64,000 nucleotides of DNA from Thermoplasma volcanium GSS1 (GTDB lineage: Archaea; Thermoplasmatota; Thermoplasmata; Thermoplasmatales; Thermoplasmataceae). The translations under genes and the position numbers were made by a program. The stretch lies in contig NC_002689.2 in the NCBI RefSeq assembly GCF_000011185.1, forward strand, positions 620,001 through 684,000, given 5' to 3'. Each line of letters begins with the position of its first letter. The first letter of the stretch is position 1. Below are positions 9,529-19,100 of this stretch, piece by piece. The notes below the pieces were generated by a model, which was not told where the DNA came from, searched no databases, and saw nothing but the letters and a program-made list of their open reading frames with translations.

Positions 9529-10443
9529 TTGAATCCCTTTCTCTCTGCGATACTCAGCATTGTAAATGCTATCGTCATCCTCTATACAGCTACCCTATCT
9601 CCGCTTTGGTACTATATAGTCTATTATGGGCTTAACCCAAAGTTCTCATATTCAATTATTTTGAAACCTCCTGGTTCATTCTACACTTTTTATAATTTTA
9701 TTTCCATAAACTTTTATACAGAAACGCTGACCATAGCTTCACTGATCTTCATCATTGCTATTTCCGCTATGATGATAATCTACGGTGTGAATCTTCTAAG
9801 AAGGGCTTTGCTAGCTTTATTGTCTATATCGCTTTACTTTGTCGCAGTTAGGGCCATGCTCGCTTTAGTATTGCTCTCGTATAGTATATATCTACCATTC
9901 TGGCATTTTGGCGGTATAAACTGGTTTTCATTTCTAAACGTTAATGGTTTCCATATGGATCAGGGTTCTGGAAATGCTTCTGGCGTCTTGAATTTTATAT
10001 TTTTATCCACCTATTTCTGGGCCCTCCTTGCATTATTGTCGATGTTAGTTTTCAGAGAAGCTGCAATGCTTTTGTTGGTCATCGTGATTCCGCTTTTCGT
10101 GGGTCTTTCCTTTCTCGACACTTTTAGAAAGGTCGCAATACGTCTTATTTCTCTCTTCGTAGAGCTCTCCTTTTTACCTGTATATGTACTCATCGATCTT
10201 TATTTGGCGCATGTATTCAGCTTCGACTTTATTCTTGAACTAGGAATAATTGCTATATCACCCGCTATACCCAGTATCCTCTTTGCAGAATCTGTGCTTT
10301 TGGGTTTCCCATTGAAAATCTTAGATCCAATGAAAATTTACGGATTGGCTTCTCTTCCGCTCGAGAAGATGGCTAAGAATGTTGATAGGTTAGATTGGTC
10401 TGAGCATATGCGATCTGAATTCGACTACAGGAGAGAAGATTGA
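9529..10443 (+). CDS. Polytopic membrane protein, VirB6/CedA-like (candidate)
   Basis: This 304-residue protein has about seven hydrophobic segments and a short hydrophilic C terminus. The order and size match VirB6/TrbL-type channel components and CedA of the crenarchaeal DNA importer, which vary widely in sequence. The start is TTG at 9529, preceded by a GAGGG site. It overlaps the ATPase gene by four bases, so the two are translationally coupled. I cannot see a sequence motif that proves the family. Without its neighbours it would be called a hypothetical membrane protein. Confidence 0.5.
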   Translation: MNPFLSAILSIVNAIVILYTATLSPLWYYIVYYGLNPKFSYSIILKPPGSFYTFYNFISINFYTETLTIASLIFIIAISAMMIIYGVNLLRRALLALLSISLYFVAVRAMLALVLLSYSIYLPFWHFGGINWFSFLNVNGFHMDQGSGNASGVLNFIFLSTYFWALLALLSMLVFREAAMLLLVIVIPLFVGLSFLDTFRKVAIRLISLFVELSFLPVYVLIDLYLAHVFSFDFILELGIIAISPAIPSILFAESVLLGFPLKILDPMKIYGLASLPLEKMAKNVDRLDWSEHMRSEFDYRRED

Positions 10444-12449
10444 AAGCAGAGTATATGCATACAGATAATAACAATTCGAGGAAAACATCGGATAATAGAT
10501 ATGATAACGTTAGTGTACCTCGAAATGTACTATTATATGTACCACGTGTTTATGGAATTCCATCGGAATTTCTCCTGGTACTCGCTTTTTCGTCCTTTAT
10601 TTTTCTTGTTCTATTTTATTTAATAGGTCTCTATTCACTTCTTTCGTTTCTAATACCCGTGGTAGTCGAAATAAATAGGAAACCGTCCAATAGGGTAAAG
10701 CAATACTTGACAAAATATACAGAAAAAATTTTGCAACGCCTTAGAAAAAGTAGCAAAACATCAGTTTCTCGCAACGGAAAATATGTAATAGTAAAAAACG
10801 GCAGCGCCAAAGGTATAATTATAAAGATAAGTACAGAATACGATAATGGAGAAGCCTCATTTAATAAGTTGTCTAAAGAAATTGCAAGTCTATTCAAAGG
10901 CATAGAGGCAAGCTTAACGTTTTATGCGATTCCAGAGAAAGTTGATGTTCGTATACCCTGTTATAATAAAGATGGCCTATTTGGAGATTTCATTTATTAT
11001 AGGATGTTTCTCGTTCTGTGGAAGCGGTTTGTAAACGAGGAGCTTCTGTTTGACATTATAAATAAATCTCAGCATCGATCTTCGTCCATCAAATTAGATG
11101 CAAATTTATCAAGCGAAGAATTTGGCCTCCTAAAAGACTTGTTTGATAAAAACTACACTAGGATGGGTTCTTACTATAGCTCCAAGAAGCCATTTACTAT
11201 TTTCAAAGTCATGGATGCCAACAAGACAATGTTTCCAGGTTATTGTGAAGCAATAGAACTTTCTAAAACAAATTGCGTAGTTAAATTCTCAATGATAAAA
11301 GCCCCCTCAAACTATACGGGCATAATATCGAGAAAGTTGGCAGACATTCAATACGAGATCAAGGAAAGGGAAAAGAGAGGAGAAAAACCCGAATATCTCC
11401 AAAATTTAGTCGAATCTGCTTCAAGAATAATTGAGAAAGGAAGATCCCCTGGTAATTACATAGTACTTACGGATCTATCCTTTTTAGTATACTCAAACAA
11501 TTCGATGAACCTTCCAAGAGATGCCAATTTATTTAACGATTATATAAGAATGGCTGGGCTAGCAGTTAGAAATGAAACATCATACAAAGTATTATCGGCA
11601 AAACATTTTCTTGATTTTTCTAATTTAGGAAAAGCGTATCCAATGGACCTTCTCTCAGCTGCAAGCATGACCCCCATTTATTTCTCTAAAGAGGAGACGA
11701 AAGGCATTTTTATTGGTTTCAACGAGGCAAACGGTAAACCTTTCTTTTTTGACCCATTCTCAGCGCCATCATATAATATAATTGTAACTGGCGAAACTGG
11801 ATCCGGAAAATCTTATTTTTCTAGAATACTTGCAATATCGTTTGTTGAAGATATGGATAGATCTGTAGTTATTTTAGACCCGCTGGATGAATACAGCTGT
11901 GATTGTTTTAATGCGAGTTGCAGTGTGTTGGATCTTCGGAAGTCTATCTTTTTAGATGCTTTAAAGACGGGCGGAAACTATGAAGAAGGAAAGAGCTCTC
12001 GTACTAAAGTTGTTATAATAAAGTTCGAAGGTAGAGATAAAAATAAACTCAGCAGCATAATGGATTATATACAGGCATACTTTCGTTCAGTGGACGGATT
12101 AAAGATGGTGCTTATAGAAGAAGCTAGCATCTTATCAAAAGATCGAGAAATCGGCTTATTGCTGGAAAATCTCACGAGGCAATCCAGGCACTTTAACACT
12201 TCTGTAGTTATAGTTTCCCAGAGCATAAACGATGTAAAAGAAAGATACGCTATATTTGAAAATAGCGTTCACAGCTTTATGTTTAGGACAAAGATAAAGC
12301 CCACTGCGAATACTGTCTTGTCTTCTGAAGATTATGATCTTTCCAAATTGGCTGGTGGCAAAGGTATGTCTTATTCAGAGTGCATCTACGTTTTTGGTGG
12401 GGCTTCTAAGAAGATATTGGTACCGAAAAGAGAACATCAACTTTATTAG
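10440..12449 (+). CDS. VirB4/HerA-superfamily ATPase with N-terminal membrane helices (CedB-like)
   Basis: This 669-residue protein begins with a hydrophilic stretch and two closely packed hydrophobic segments at about 43-77. It continues with a VirB4-like middle domain and ends in a RecA-like motor. Walker A is GETGSGKS at 451-458, and the Walker B strand ends in LIEEAS at 558-563. The downstream block LTRQSRHFNTSVVIVSQ resembles the sensor motif of VirB4, TraC and HerA. Fusion of VirB3-like helices to VirB4 is known in secretion systems, and CedB also carries membrane helices. The start is TTG at 10440, overlapping the previous stop, with GGAGAG as SD. It would act as a membrane-bound DNA or pilin-assembly motor. 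Confidence 0.8.
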   Translation: MKAEYMHTDNNNSRKTSDNRYDNVSVPRNVLLYVPRVYGIPSEFLLVLAFSSFIFLVLFYLIGLYSLLSFLIPVVVEINRKPSNRVKQYLTKYTEKILQRLRKSSKTSVSRNGKYVIVKNGSAKGIIIKISTEYDNGEASFNKLSKEIASLFKGIEASLTFYAIPEKVDVRIPCYNKDGLFGDFIYYRMFLVLWKRFVNEELLFDIINKSQHRSSSIKLDANLSSEEFGLLKDLFDKNYTRMGSYYSSKKPFTIFKVMDANKTMFPGYCEAIELSKTNCVVKFSMIKAPSNYTGIISRKLADIQYEIKEREKRGEKPEYLQNLVESASRIIEKGRSPGNYIVLTDLSFLVYSNNSMNLPRDANLFNDYIRMAGLAVRNETSYKVLSAKHFLDFSNLGKAYPMDLLSAASMTPIYFSKEETKGIFIGFNEANGKPFFFDPFSAPSYNIIVTGETGSGKSYFSRILAISFVEDMDRSVVILDPLDEYSCDCFNASCSVLDLRKSIFLDALKTGGNYEEGKSSRTKVVIIKFEGRDKNKLSSIMDYIQAYFRSVDGLKMVLIEEASILSKDREIGLLLENLTRQSRHFNTSVVIVSQSINDVKERYAIFENSVHSFMFRTKIKPTANTVLSSEDYDLSKLAGGKGMSYSECIYVFGGASKKILVPKREHQLY

Positions 12450-12515
12450 TTCACAAAGCCCATATAAATAAGTTCGTTTGTCAGCTCTCCTGTTTTGTTG
12501 GTTTTCGTAAGAAAT

Positions 12516-12707
12516 TCAGGACGCAGTTGATTCTTCATCCTTTACTGTTGTTAGCATTATACCAAGTATACCAAAAACTACAAGCACTATTGTGAACGAG
12601 TAAAGACCTATGTCGAACCAAGTGTCATACATAATCGACCAGCCTAAATAAAAGGCTACTCCTATAAAAAGCATTGCAAAACCAAGTACACGAATGAAAT
12701 TTGGCAT
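12516..12707 (-). CDS. Small two-helix membrane protein
   Basis: This 63-residue protein has two hydrophobic helices (about 5-27 and 33-53) and an acidic tail (VKDEESTAS). It is convergent with the secretion-like operon and divergent from the actin-like gene. Function unknown. Coding is supported by clean helix boundaries with charged ends and by the promoter-like AT-rich region upstream. An inverted repeat lies 42 bases upstream of its start. Confidence 0.55.
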   Translation of the reverse strand: MPNFIRVLGFAMLFIGVAFYLGWSIMYDTWFDIGLYSFTIVLVVFGILGIMLTTVKDEESTAS

Positions 12708-12748
12708 TAAGTTTCAAATCATAATCATAAATATATAGTTAAGCATCT

Positions 12749-12771
12749 CATTGTCCATTTTATTGACAATG
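12749..12771. repeat. Perfect inverted repeat between a membrane gene and the actin-like gene
   Basis: CATTGTC (12749-12755) and GACAATG (12765-12771) form a perfect 7-bp inverted repeat with a 9-base spacer. It lies in the divergent region between the small membrane gene and the actin-like gene. It could be an operator, or a site bound by the ribbon-helix-helix-like partner encoded at 13909. Confidence 0.5.
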
Positions 12772-12829
12772 TGCCATAAACCCCTATATTAGATCAGAAA
12801 TTTTTCATTCGGGTATTTTTTCTATACTT

Positions 12830-12847
12830 ATGTGGTTTCCATGTGGT
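12830..12847. repeat. Short tandem direct repeat upstream of the actin-like gene
   Basis: ATGTGGT occurs at 12830-12836 and again at 12841-12847, 11 bases apart, which places both copies on the same face of the helix. This is short, but helically phased repeats are what RHH partition proteins bind. It lies about 75 bases upstream of the actin-like start. Confidence 0.3.
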
Positions 12848-12919
12848 ATTTCGCCGTGTTAATCGAATTAAAGTTTAAATCATGTACAATGTTATTAAAG
12901 CAGAAGTTAAGGTGATCCC

Positions 12920-13900
12920 TTGGTTGTAATAGGATTAGATGTTGGATATGGAGACACTAAAGTAATTGGTATTGATGGAAAAAGAATAATATTCCCATCA
13001 AGGTGGGCAGTAACAGAAACTGAAAGCTGGGGAATAGGTGGCAAGATACCTGTACTGAGCACAGATGGTGGTCAAACCAAATTTATATACGGCAGGTATG
13101 CAAGTGGAAATAACATAAGAGTTCCGCAGGGAGATGGGCGATTAGCCAGTAAAGAGGCTTTTCCGCTCATAGCAGCTGCACTATGGGAATCAGGAATACA
13201 CAACGACGGTAGTCCTGTTGACCTAGTGATAGGGAGCGGTACTCCGCTTGGTACCTTCGATCTTGAAGTTAAGGCAGCTAAGGAAGCTTTAGAGAATAAG
13301 ATCCTAACAGTGACAGGTCCAGAGGGTGAAGTAAGGCAATACAACGTAACCAGATTGATAATGAGACCTCAGGGAGTTGGAGCTGCCCTTTACCTGTTAA
13401 ACCAGGGAATAATAGAACAGCAGCCTGGATATGGTGTAGTGATCGATGTAGGTTCTAGGACAACAGATGTGCTCACCATAAACCTGATGGATATGGAACC
13501 AGTAGTAGAACTTTCGTTCAGCCTGCAGATAGGTGTAGGTGATGCTATATCTAACTTGTCAAGGAAAATTGCAAAGGAGACTGGCTTCGTTGTGCCGTTT
13601 GATCTAGCTCAGGAGGCCCTAAGCAAGCCGGTTATGTTCAGGCAGAAACAAGTTGGAGGCCCGGAAGTGGCAGGTCCAATTTTGGAGGATTTGGCTAACA
13701 GGATAATCGAGAACATAAGGTTGAACCTCCGGGGCGAAGTTGATAGGATAACATCTTTGATTCCTGTTGGAGGAGGTGCCAATCTTATAGGAGACAGGTT
13801 CGATGAGATAGCTCCTGGAACGACAGTAAGAATAAAGCCCGAAGACCTTCAGTTTGCCAATGCATTGGGATACAGAGATGCTGCCGAAAGATCGATGTAA
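12920..13900 (+). CDS. Actin/ParM-like filament protein (Ta0583 type)
   Basis: This 326-residue protein is recognisably the Thermoplasma actin homologue described from T. acidophilum as Ta0583, an ATPase whose structure resembles bacterial plasmid-segregation ParM. The actin-fold phosphate loops are visible: phosphate 1 in GLDVGYGDTKVI (residues 5-16), phosphate 2 in VVIDVGSRTTDVLTI, and the adenosine motif in IPVGGGANLIG. The start is TTG at 12920 after AAGGTGATC. A small RHH-like gene begins eight bases after its stop, as parR follows parM on plasmids. Cellular role unproven: shape, segregation and plasmid ancestry have all been considered for this family. Confidence 0.93.
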   Translation: MVVIGLDVGYGDTKVIGIDGKRIIFPSRWAVTETESWGIGGKIPVLSTDGGQTKFIYGRYASGNNIRVPQGDGRLASKEAFPLIAAALWESGIHNDGSPVDLVIGSGTPLGTFDLEVKAAKEALENKILTVTGPEGEVRQYNVTRLIMRPQGVGAALYLLNQGIIEQQPGYGVVIDVGSRTTDVLTINLMDMEPVVELSFSLQIGVGDAISNLSRKIAKETGFVVPFDLAQEALSKPVMFRQKQVGGPEVAGPILEDLANRIIENIRLNLRGEVDRITSLIPVGGGANLIGDRFDEIAPGTTVRIKPEDLQFANALGYRDAAERSM

Positions 13901-13908
13901 GATAATGT

Positions 13909-14229
13909 ATGACCGTAAGAATAGTACTGGATCTCTCCGATGATGAGAAAAGGATTATAGATCTTATTAGGGTACAGGGTGAAACATACGTAGACACAAT
14001 AAAAAGAATAATAAATAATTATTTTGAATATCAACTGGTTAAGGAAGCTGTTGATAAATTATATGATAAATTAGGTGTGAACGAAAAAGAAAACAGAAAA
14101 AATGATGGGGATGAAAAACAAGTTTCTAAGGAAAAGGCTCAGGTGAAGATTCCAGTAAAGACCGGAAATCCGGTTGATGCTGATAAACTCGCAGAATTCA
14201 AGAAAAATTTAGAAAGCAGATGGCGTTAA
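13909..14229 (+). CDS. Ribbon-helix-helix-like protein, candidate ParR-type partner
   Basis: This 106-residue protein begins with a strand (TVRIVLDLS), a first helix (DDEKRIIDLIRVQG) and a second helix (YVDTIKRIINNYFE), the order of the ribbon-helix-helix DNA-binding fold. A charged helix and a lysine/glutamate-rich low-complexity linker follow (about 60-85), then a short C-terminal segment. In ParMRC systems the partner ParR is an RHH protein whose C-terminal tail contacts the actin filament. The eight-base gap after the actin-like gene indicates co-transcription. Homology to ParR is inferred from fold pattern and position, not from clear sequence identity. Confidence 0.65.
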   Translation: MTVRIVLDLSDDEKRIIDLIRVQGETYVDTIKRIINNYFEYQLVKEAVDKLYDKLGVNEKENRKNDGDEKQVSKEKAQVKIPVKTGNPVDADKLAEFKKNLESRWR

Positions 14230-14881
14230 AATCATACGCTAGAATACAGGTTAATAGACAATTATCTTCATTATTGTAGTTTAATGTCATATTTAATTCG
14301 GCTTTATAATTAACAATTTAAATAAGTATAAGATTCATTTTATCGTTTTTTAATAATTTCTGAAATCTTTTGCAGCCCAGCCGATTAGGCAGAATACGCA
14401 TACTCCTTAGCTCAACCCAGTCAGTTATGTATAATGTAGATTAAGGTACGCTCTTTGAAATTCCCTTTTAAATCGTTTTGCTAAGGAATATCTTAAGCTC
14501 TGATATGCTGCAGTCGGGTGTTAATGTAAAAAACTAAGAAACACACAGAAACGATGATTAAACTATACTGCAGAATAACCTGTTGCAAGTACGTGAACTT
14601 TCGACTATGCTTTCAACGTAGTACGTCTGATCCATCATGAAAATTAGAAAACTCCTAGATATTAGTGTAGTGTTTTTTCGAAATACCAGTCGTAACAACA
14701 AAAGTTCTAAAAGTATTATAGCTAAGGAATCAAGCTGTAAAGAACTATTCTTAACTTTTGCATACCTTAATTAAGTTTAATAACTAGATTGTAATTAGGT
14801 CGATTAGTCATAAATATGTCTATAAAATCACATATGTGATTAAAATAAGAGAAAGATGCAGAATATTGGTGAGGTGGAAAC
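14230..14881. other. 650-base intergenic region upstream of the sulfur pair
   Basis: Apart from the palindrome at 14826-14841 and the SD (GAGGTGG) of the next gene, I see no gene, no tRNA-like structure and no long open frame with a good start in this AT-rich stretch. Confidence 0.5.
14826..14841. promoter_or_regulatory. 16-bp perfect palindrome, probable operator
   Basis: AATCACATATGTGATT is a perfect 16-bp palindrome, 41 bases before the ATG of the DsrE-like gene and just after AT-rich promoter-like sequence. Position and symmetry fit a dimeric helix-turn-helix repressor, for example of the ArsR or MarR type, controlling the DsrE-TauE pair. No regulator gene is adjacent. Confidence 0.6.
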
Positions 14882-15229
14882 ATGGCAAAGATGTTGGTAA
14901 TGGTAATAACTGGAAAGGAAAATATAAACACAGAGATGGTTGCATTCAATTTTGCAATTAACTCTGTTCAAAATGCGAAAGCCACAGTTGAGATGTTATT
15001 TCTCGGACGCGGTGTCGAAGCTATACTAAAGAATCAGAATAACTCTGATACATTTCTAGCTCAGATAAACAAGGCCAGGAGCCTTGGTATAAGGCTGACT
15101 GTTTGCAGTGTCAGTATGAAATCCCTTGGAATTGAAGATTCAATGATATTCGAAAACATAGAAAAGGTAATGGGTGGAGTCGAAACAAATGCGAAAATAG
15201 AAGAGGGCTATTCCGTCATTACCTTTTAG
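14882..15229 (+). CDS. DsrE/DsrF-like sulfur-relay protein
   Basis: This 115-residue protein has the DsrE-family layout: MLVMVITGKE, a helix with N-terminal asparagine (NFAINSVQNA), VEMLFLGRGVEAI, and a single cysteine at the end of a strand in IRLTVCSVSMKSLGI, the position of the persulfide-carrying cysteine. Such proteins pass sulfane sulfur between enzymes in the cytoplasm. A good SD (GAGGTGG) precedes the ATG. The TauE/SafE exporter begins 10 bases downstream, so the pair probably handles sulfur oxyanions or thiol compounds. Confidence 0.85.
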   Translation: MAKMLVMVITGKENINTEMVAFNFAINSVQNAKATVEMLFLGRGVEAILKNQNNSDTFLAQINKARSLGIRLTVCSVSMKSLGIEDSMIFENIEKVMGGVETNAKIEEGYSVITF

Positions 15230-15239
15230 GTAGATAAAA

Positions 15240-16076
15240 ATGGATATTACATTGCTACAATACATTTATTCAATAATTTCTGGAGTCTTGGTTGGATTCT
15301 CTTTGGGCCTTATAGGTGGAGGGGGATCTATACTCGCCATACCTCTACTAATATATTTTGTAGGAATAAGGGATCCTCATCTCGTAATAGGTACAACTGC
15401 ACTTGCTGTTGGAATAAACGCATTAATAAATGTGTATAGTCATTTAAGGAAAAAGAATGTAAACTTCAAGATAGGCACTGCCTTTACCGTTTTCGGAGTA
15501 ATTGGCGTCCTGATAGGAACTACCTTAGGACTCATAACGCCAGGGGGAGAACTTCTTTTCCTGTTCTCATTCTTAATGATAGCCATCGGATTGTACATGT
15601 TTCTTACAAAATGCAGGACATGCAAGAATTTTGATGCCTTGCCGAAGGATGATCCCCCTGATCCTCCCGATGATCCTGTCCACTTTTCAAATATCAGAAA
15701 GAAATTCGGACAGTTTAAGGTATATATATTCGGGCTGTTAGCGGGTTTTGCCTCAGGATACTTTGGTATAGGTGGGGGATTCCTTATAGTTCCTGCTCTC
15801 CTATATTCAGCTGATATAACTATGAATATAGCCGTAGGTACATCCCTTTTATCCGTTGGTACTTTCGGATTAGTTACAGCACTTAGGTATGGCATAGCTG
15901 GTGAGGTTCTTGTCCCTATTGCATTGCTCTATGTACTTGGTGGAATTTTCGGAGGATTTGCGGGTGCCCGTGTATCAACTTCGATGAAAAGATCTACGCT
16001 ACGCAGGTTTTTCTCAATAATAATAGTTGTTGTGGGCATTTATATGGCAATCGAGTCCTATTCGGCAGCCATATAA
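15240..16076 (+). CDS. TauE/SafE family sulfite/organic anion exporter
   Basis: This 278-residue protein has about eight membrane segments with the two internal repeats typical of TauE/SafE: SLGLIGGGGSILAIPLLIY and SGYFGIGGGFLIVPALLY. The central cytoplasmic loop (about 122-155) contains a CRTC pair and a run of Asp-Pro repeats, unusual features that might bind metal or a partner. With DsrE in the same operon, export of sulfite or a related sulfur compound is the likely role. A second paralogue lies at 54771. Confidence 0.88.
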   Translation: MDITLLQYIYSIISGVLVGFSLGLIGGGGSILAIPLLIYFVGIRDPHLVIGTTALAVGINALINVYSHLRKKNVNFKIGTAFTVFGVIGVLIGTTLGLITPGGELLFLFSFLMIAIGLYMFLTKCRTCKNFDALPKDDPPDPPDDPVHFSNIRKKFGQFKVYIFGLLAGFASGYFGIGGGFLIVPALLYSADITMNIAVGTSLLSVGTFGLVTALRYGIAGEVLVPIALLYVLGGIFGGFAGARVSTSMKRSTLRRFFSIIIVVVGIYMAIESYSAAI

Positions 16077-16159
16077 TTGTCCGGACATCTTTATTTTTCG
16101 TTATAATTTAGCGGGCTAACTTTATATAAGATTAGTGCCTATGGATAAGACTATAAAAA

Positions 16160-19100
16160 ATGGAAACTGAAGATCATGCGTTTAGGATAGAGGACATATT
16201 TCCATTTCTAGATCCTTACGTATCCAAATGGTTTGACATTAACTATAGATCACTCACCGAACCTCAAAAATATGCTATTCCATTTATACACGAGGGCAGA
16301 AATGTACTGGTATCAAGCCCTACTGGCACTGGAAAGACATTGACTGCCTTTTTATCCATCATAAATGAGTTATTTATGCTAGCTAGGTCTGGAAAATTGG
16401 AGGACAAAATATACTGCGTATATATAAGTCCATTAAAAGCTCTAGCTAACGATGTTAATAAAAACCTTAGGGCGCCGCTAGAAGGCATATATAAAATTGC
16501 AGACGAAGACGGAATTAATTTACCAAAAATAAGGGTATCCGTTAGATCCGGTGATACCTCGGAGGGAGAGAGGCAAAAGATGGCAAGAAAGCCTCCCCAC
16601 ATACTCATTACCACGCCAGAATCATTTTCACTTACTCTATCCTCACCGAGAATGAGGGAAAATTTACGAGACGTTAAGTACGTAATAATTGACGAGATAC
16701 ACGAAATATCTTCTACAAAGAGAGGGAGCCTACTCTCCGCGAATATGGAAAGATTGGAGGCCCTGAGACCAGGCATACTTAGAATAGGGCTGTCGGCAAC
16801 TCAATCGCCGATAGAAGAAATAGCGAAGTATCTTGTTGGATTTTCTGGTACGAGTTCGAGACCGTGTGAAATAGTAGAAGTTAAGGGGGAGAAATATCTA
16901 GACTTAAAGACAATTACCCCAGTACCAGATCTAACCAAGGTCAGCTATGAAGTAGCAAATGATCGGATGTACGATATAATAGCAGATCTTGTGAAGCAGT
17001 ATAGAACAACACTCATATTTACCAACACTAGGAGTGGGACAGAACATGTAGCTTTAAGGCTCCGTAGCAGAGGAATTGAAAGCCTTGAAGCACACCATTC
17101 GTCTATGGGCAAAGAACAGAGAGTTGAAGTTGAAAATAAACTTAAAAATGGAGAACTTAAATGCGTCATAACATCTACCTCCTTGGAGCTAGGAGTAGAC
17201 ATAGGATACATAGATCTTGTTATACAGATAGGCAGTCCGAAATCAGTAAGCAAGGGCCTTCAGAGAATAGGCAGATCTGGCCACGGAATTAATGAGCTTT
17301 CTAAGGGCATATTTATCGTATTCAACTTAGACGATCTGGTTGAGTGCGCGGTTCTAACAAGAGCTGCCTATGATAGACATATAGATCGCGTTGATATACC
17401 TAAAAATCCTCTTGATGTACTGGCGCAGGTACTCGTAGGCATGGCAGTTGAAAGAGTATGGGATGCAAAAGAAGCCTATGAAGTGTTAAGGTCTTCTTAT
17501 ACCTTCCACACTCTATCATGGGATGATTACGTCCTAACACTTGAGTATCTCTCAGGAGAACTTGAAAATCTTGAGATCTATCCAAAAATATGGTTTGATA
17601 AGGAACAGAATTCGTTCGGAAAGAAAAAAAGTACAAGAATGATCTATTTCATGAACGTTGGTACAATTCCGGACGAGGCTAACTACAAGGCCATAAATGA
17701 AAAAGGTAAAAGTGTTGGAGAACTAAGCGATAAATTCGTTGAGAGACTAAAGCCCGGAGATGTTTTCGTATTGGGCGCAAGGACATACATATTTGAGAGA
17801 ACAGTCAGGAACAGGGTGTATGTACGTTCAGTAACGGGAATGAAGCCCACCGTTCCATCTTGGACCGGCGAGATGCTCCCAAGAAGCTATGACCTTGGTG
17901 TGTTGATAGGGGAATTCAGGAAAACAGTCTCTAATATGTTAGAAAACGGTGAAGATCCGACTAGGATGTTGATTGAGAGATACCATGTTGATGAAAACGG
18001 TGCAAGAAGCATAATATCTTATATCAAAGCGCAGAAGCAGTTTTCAATTCCAACTGAAGATCACCTTTTTGTGGAAGGCCTGGAAGAACCAGATGGGGTA
18101 TTCGGAGCAGTCTTTCACGTACCACTTGGGCGAAAGGTAAACGACGCGCTTTCCAGATCCTATGCTCTAGCTATATCCAATAAATATCAGACCAATACAA
18201 GGATAACGGTAACAGACGACGGCTTCATAATATACTCAGAAAATAAGATCCCGTTGGGCGAGGCTGTAAAATTAATAAACTCAGAAAATTTAGAGGATTA
18301 CGTACGTAGGGCTATATCAAACACCGAGCTCTTCAAGCAGCGTTTCAGGCATTGCGCTGCAAGGTCATTGATGATACTTCGATCTTATAAGGGTTACGAT
18401 ATATCGGTTGCAAGGCAACAGCTTAGGAGTGATAAGCTGTTAAACGAACTTCAAAAGCATCAGGATTTCTCAATAATAAAGGAAACGTATAGAGAAATAA
18501 TGGAAGATATTATGGATGTCCCAAGGGCCATAGAATACGTCAAGGACGTCATTGATCGCGGTGCTTATACGATAAGGCCTTATTCTCGTGAAACAAGTCC
18601 ATTTTCTTATGGAATGATAATGGCCGGTTCCTCAGATATCGTTATGATGGAAGACCGTTCTAAAATGCTCAAGGAACTTCAGGGGCGCATGTTAGAAAAG
18701 ATATATGGTACTACATCTATTGCCTTTCTTTTTGATAACCAGAAGAACGTCGATGAGTACTTCAAGAGGAAGATACCTAGAGTATACGATTTAGAATCGC
18801 TCGTAAGGTTTGCGAATCATTTCCCATATATTGATGTATTAAAGGAACGATTCAACTCACCTTATTCTTATGCTAATACCGATATTAAGAATATCGTTGA
18901 GAACGCAATTAATCTTGGACTAATTAAGTCTGTATACGTGAGGGGCGTACAGTGGTGTTCATTCGAAAATTATCCATACTTACGTTCGCTCTTCCGCAGG
19001 TCGTTGCAGCTGGAAAAGTCTGATTCTGAGGTGCTTTCGAAGATAGATGGCCAATCGTTTTCTGAGTTGAGAGACTTAACGAAGATGGGTGAAGAGGAAC

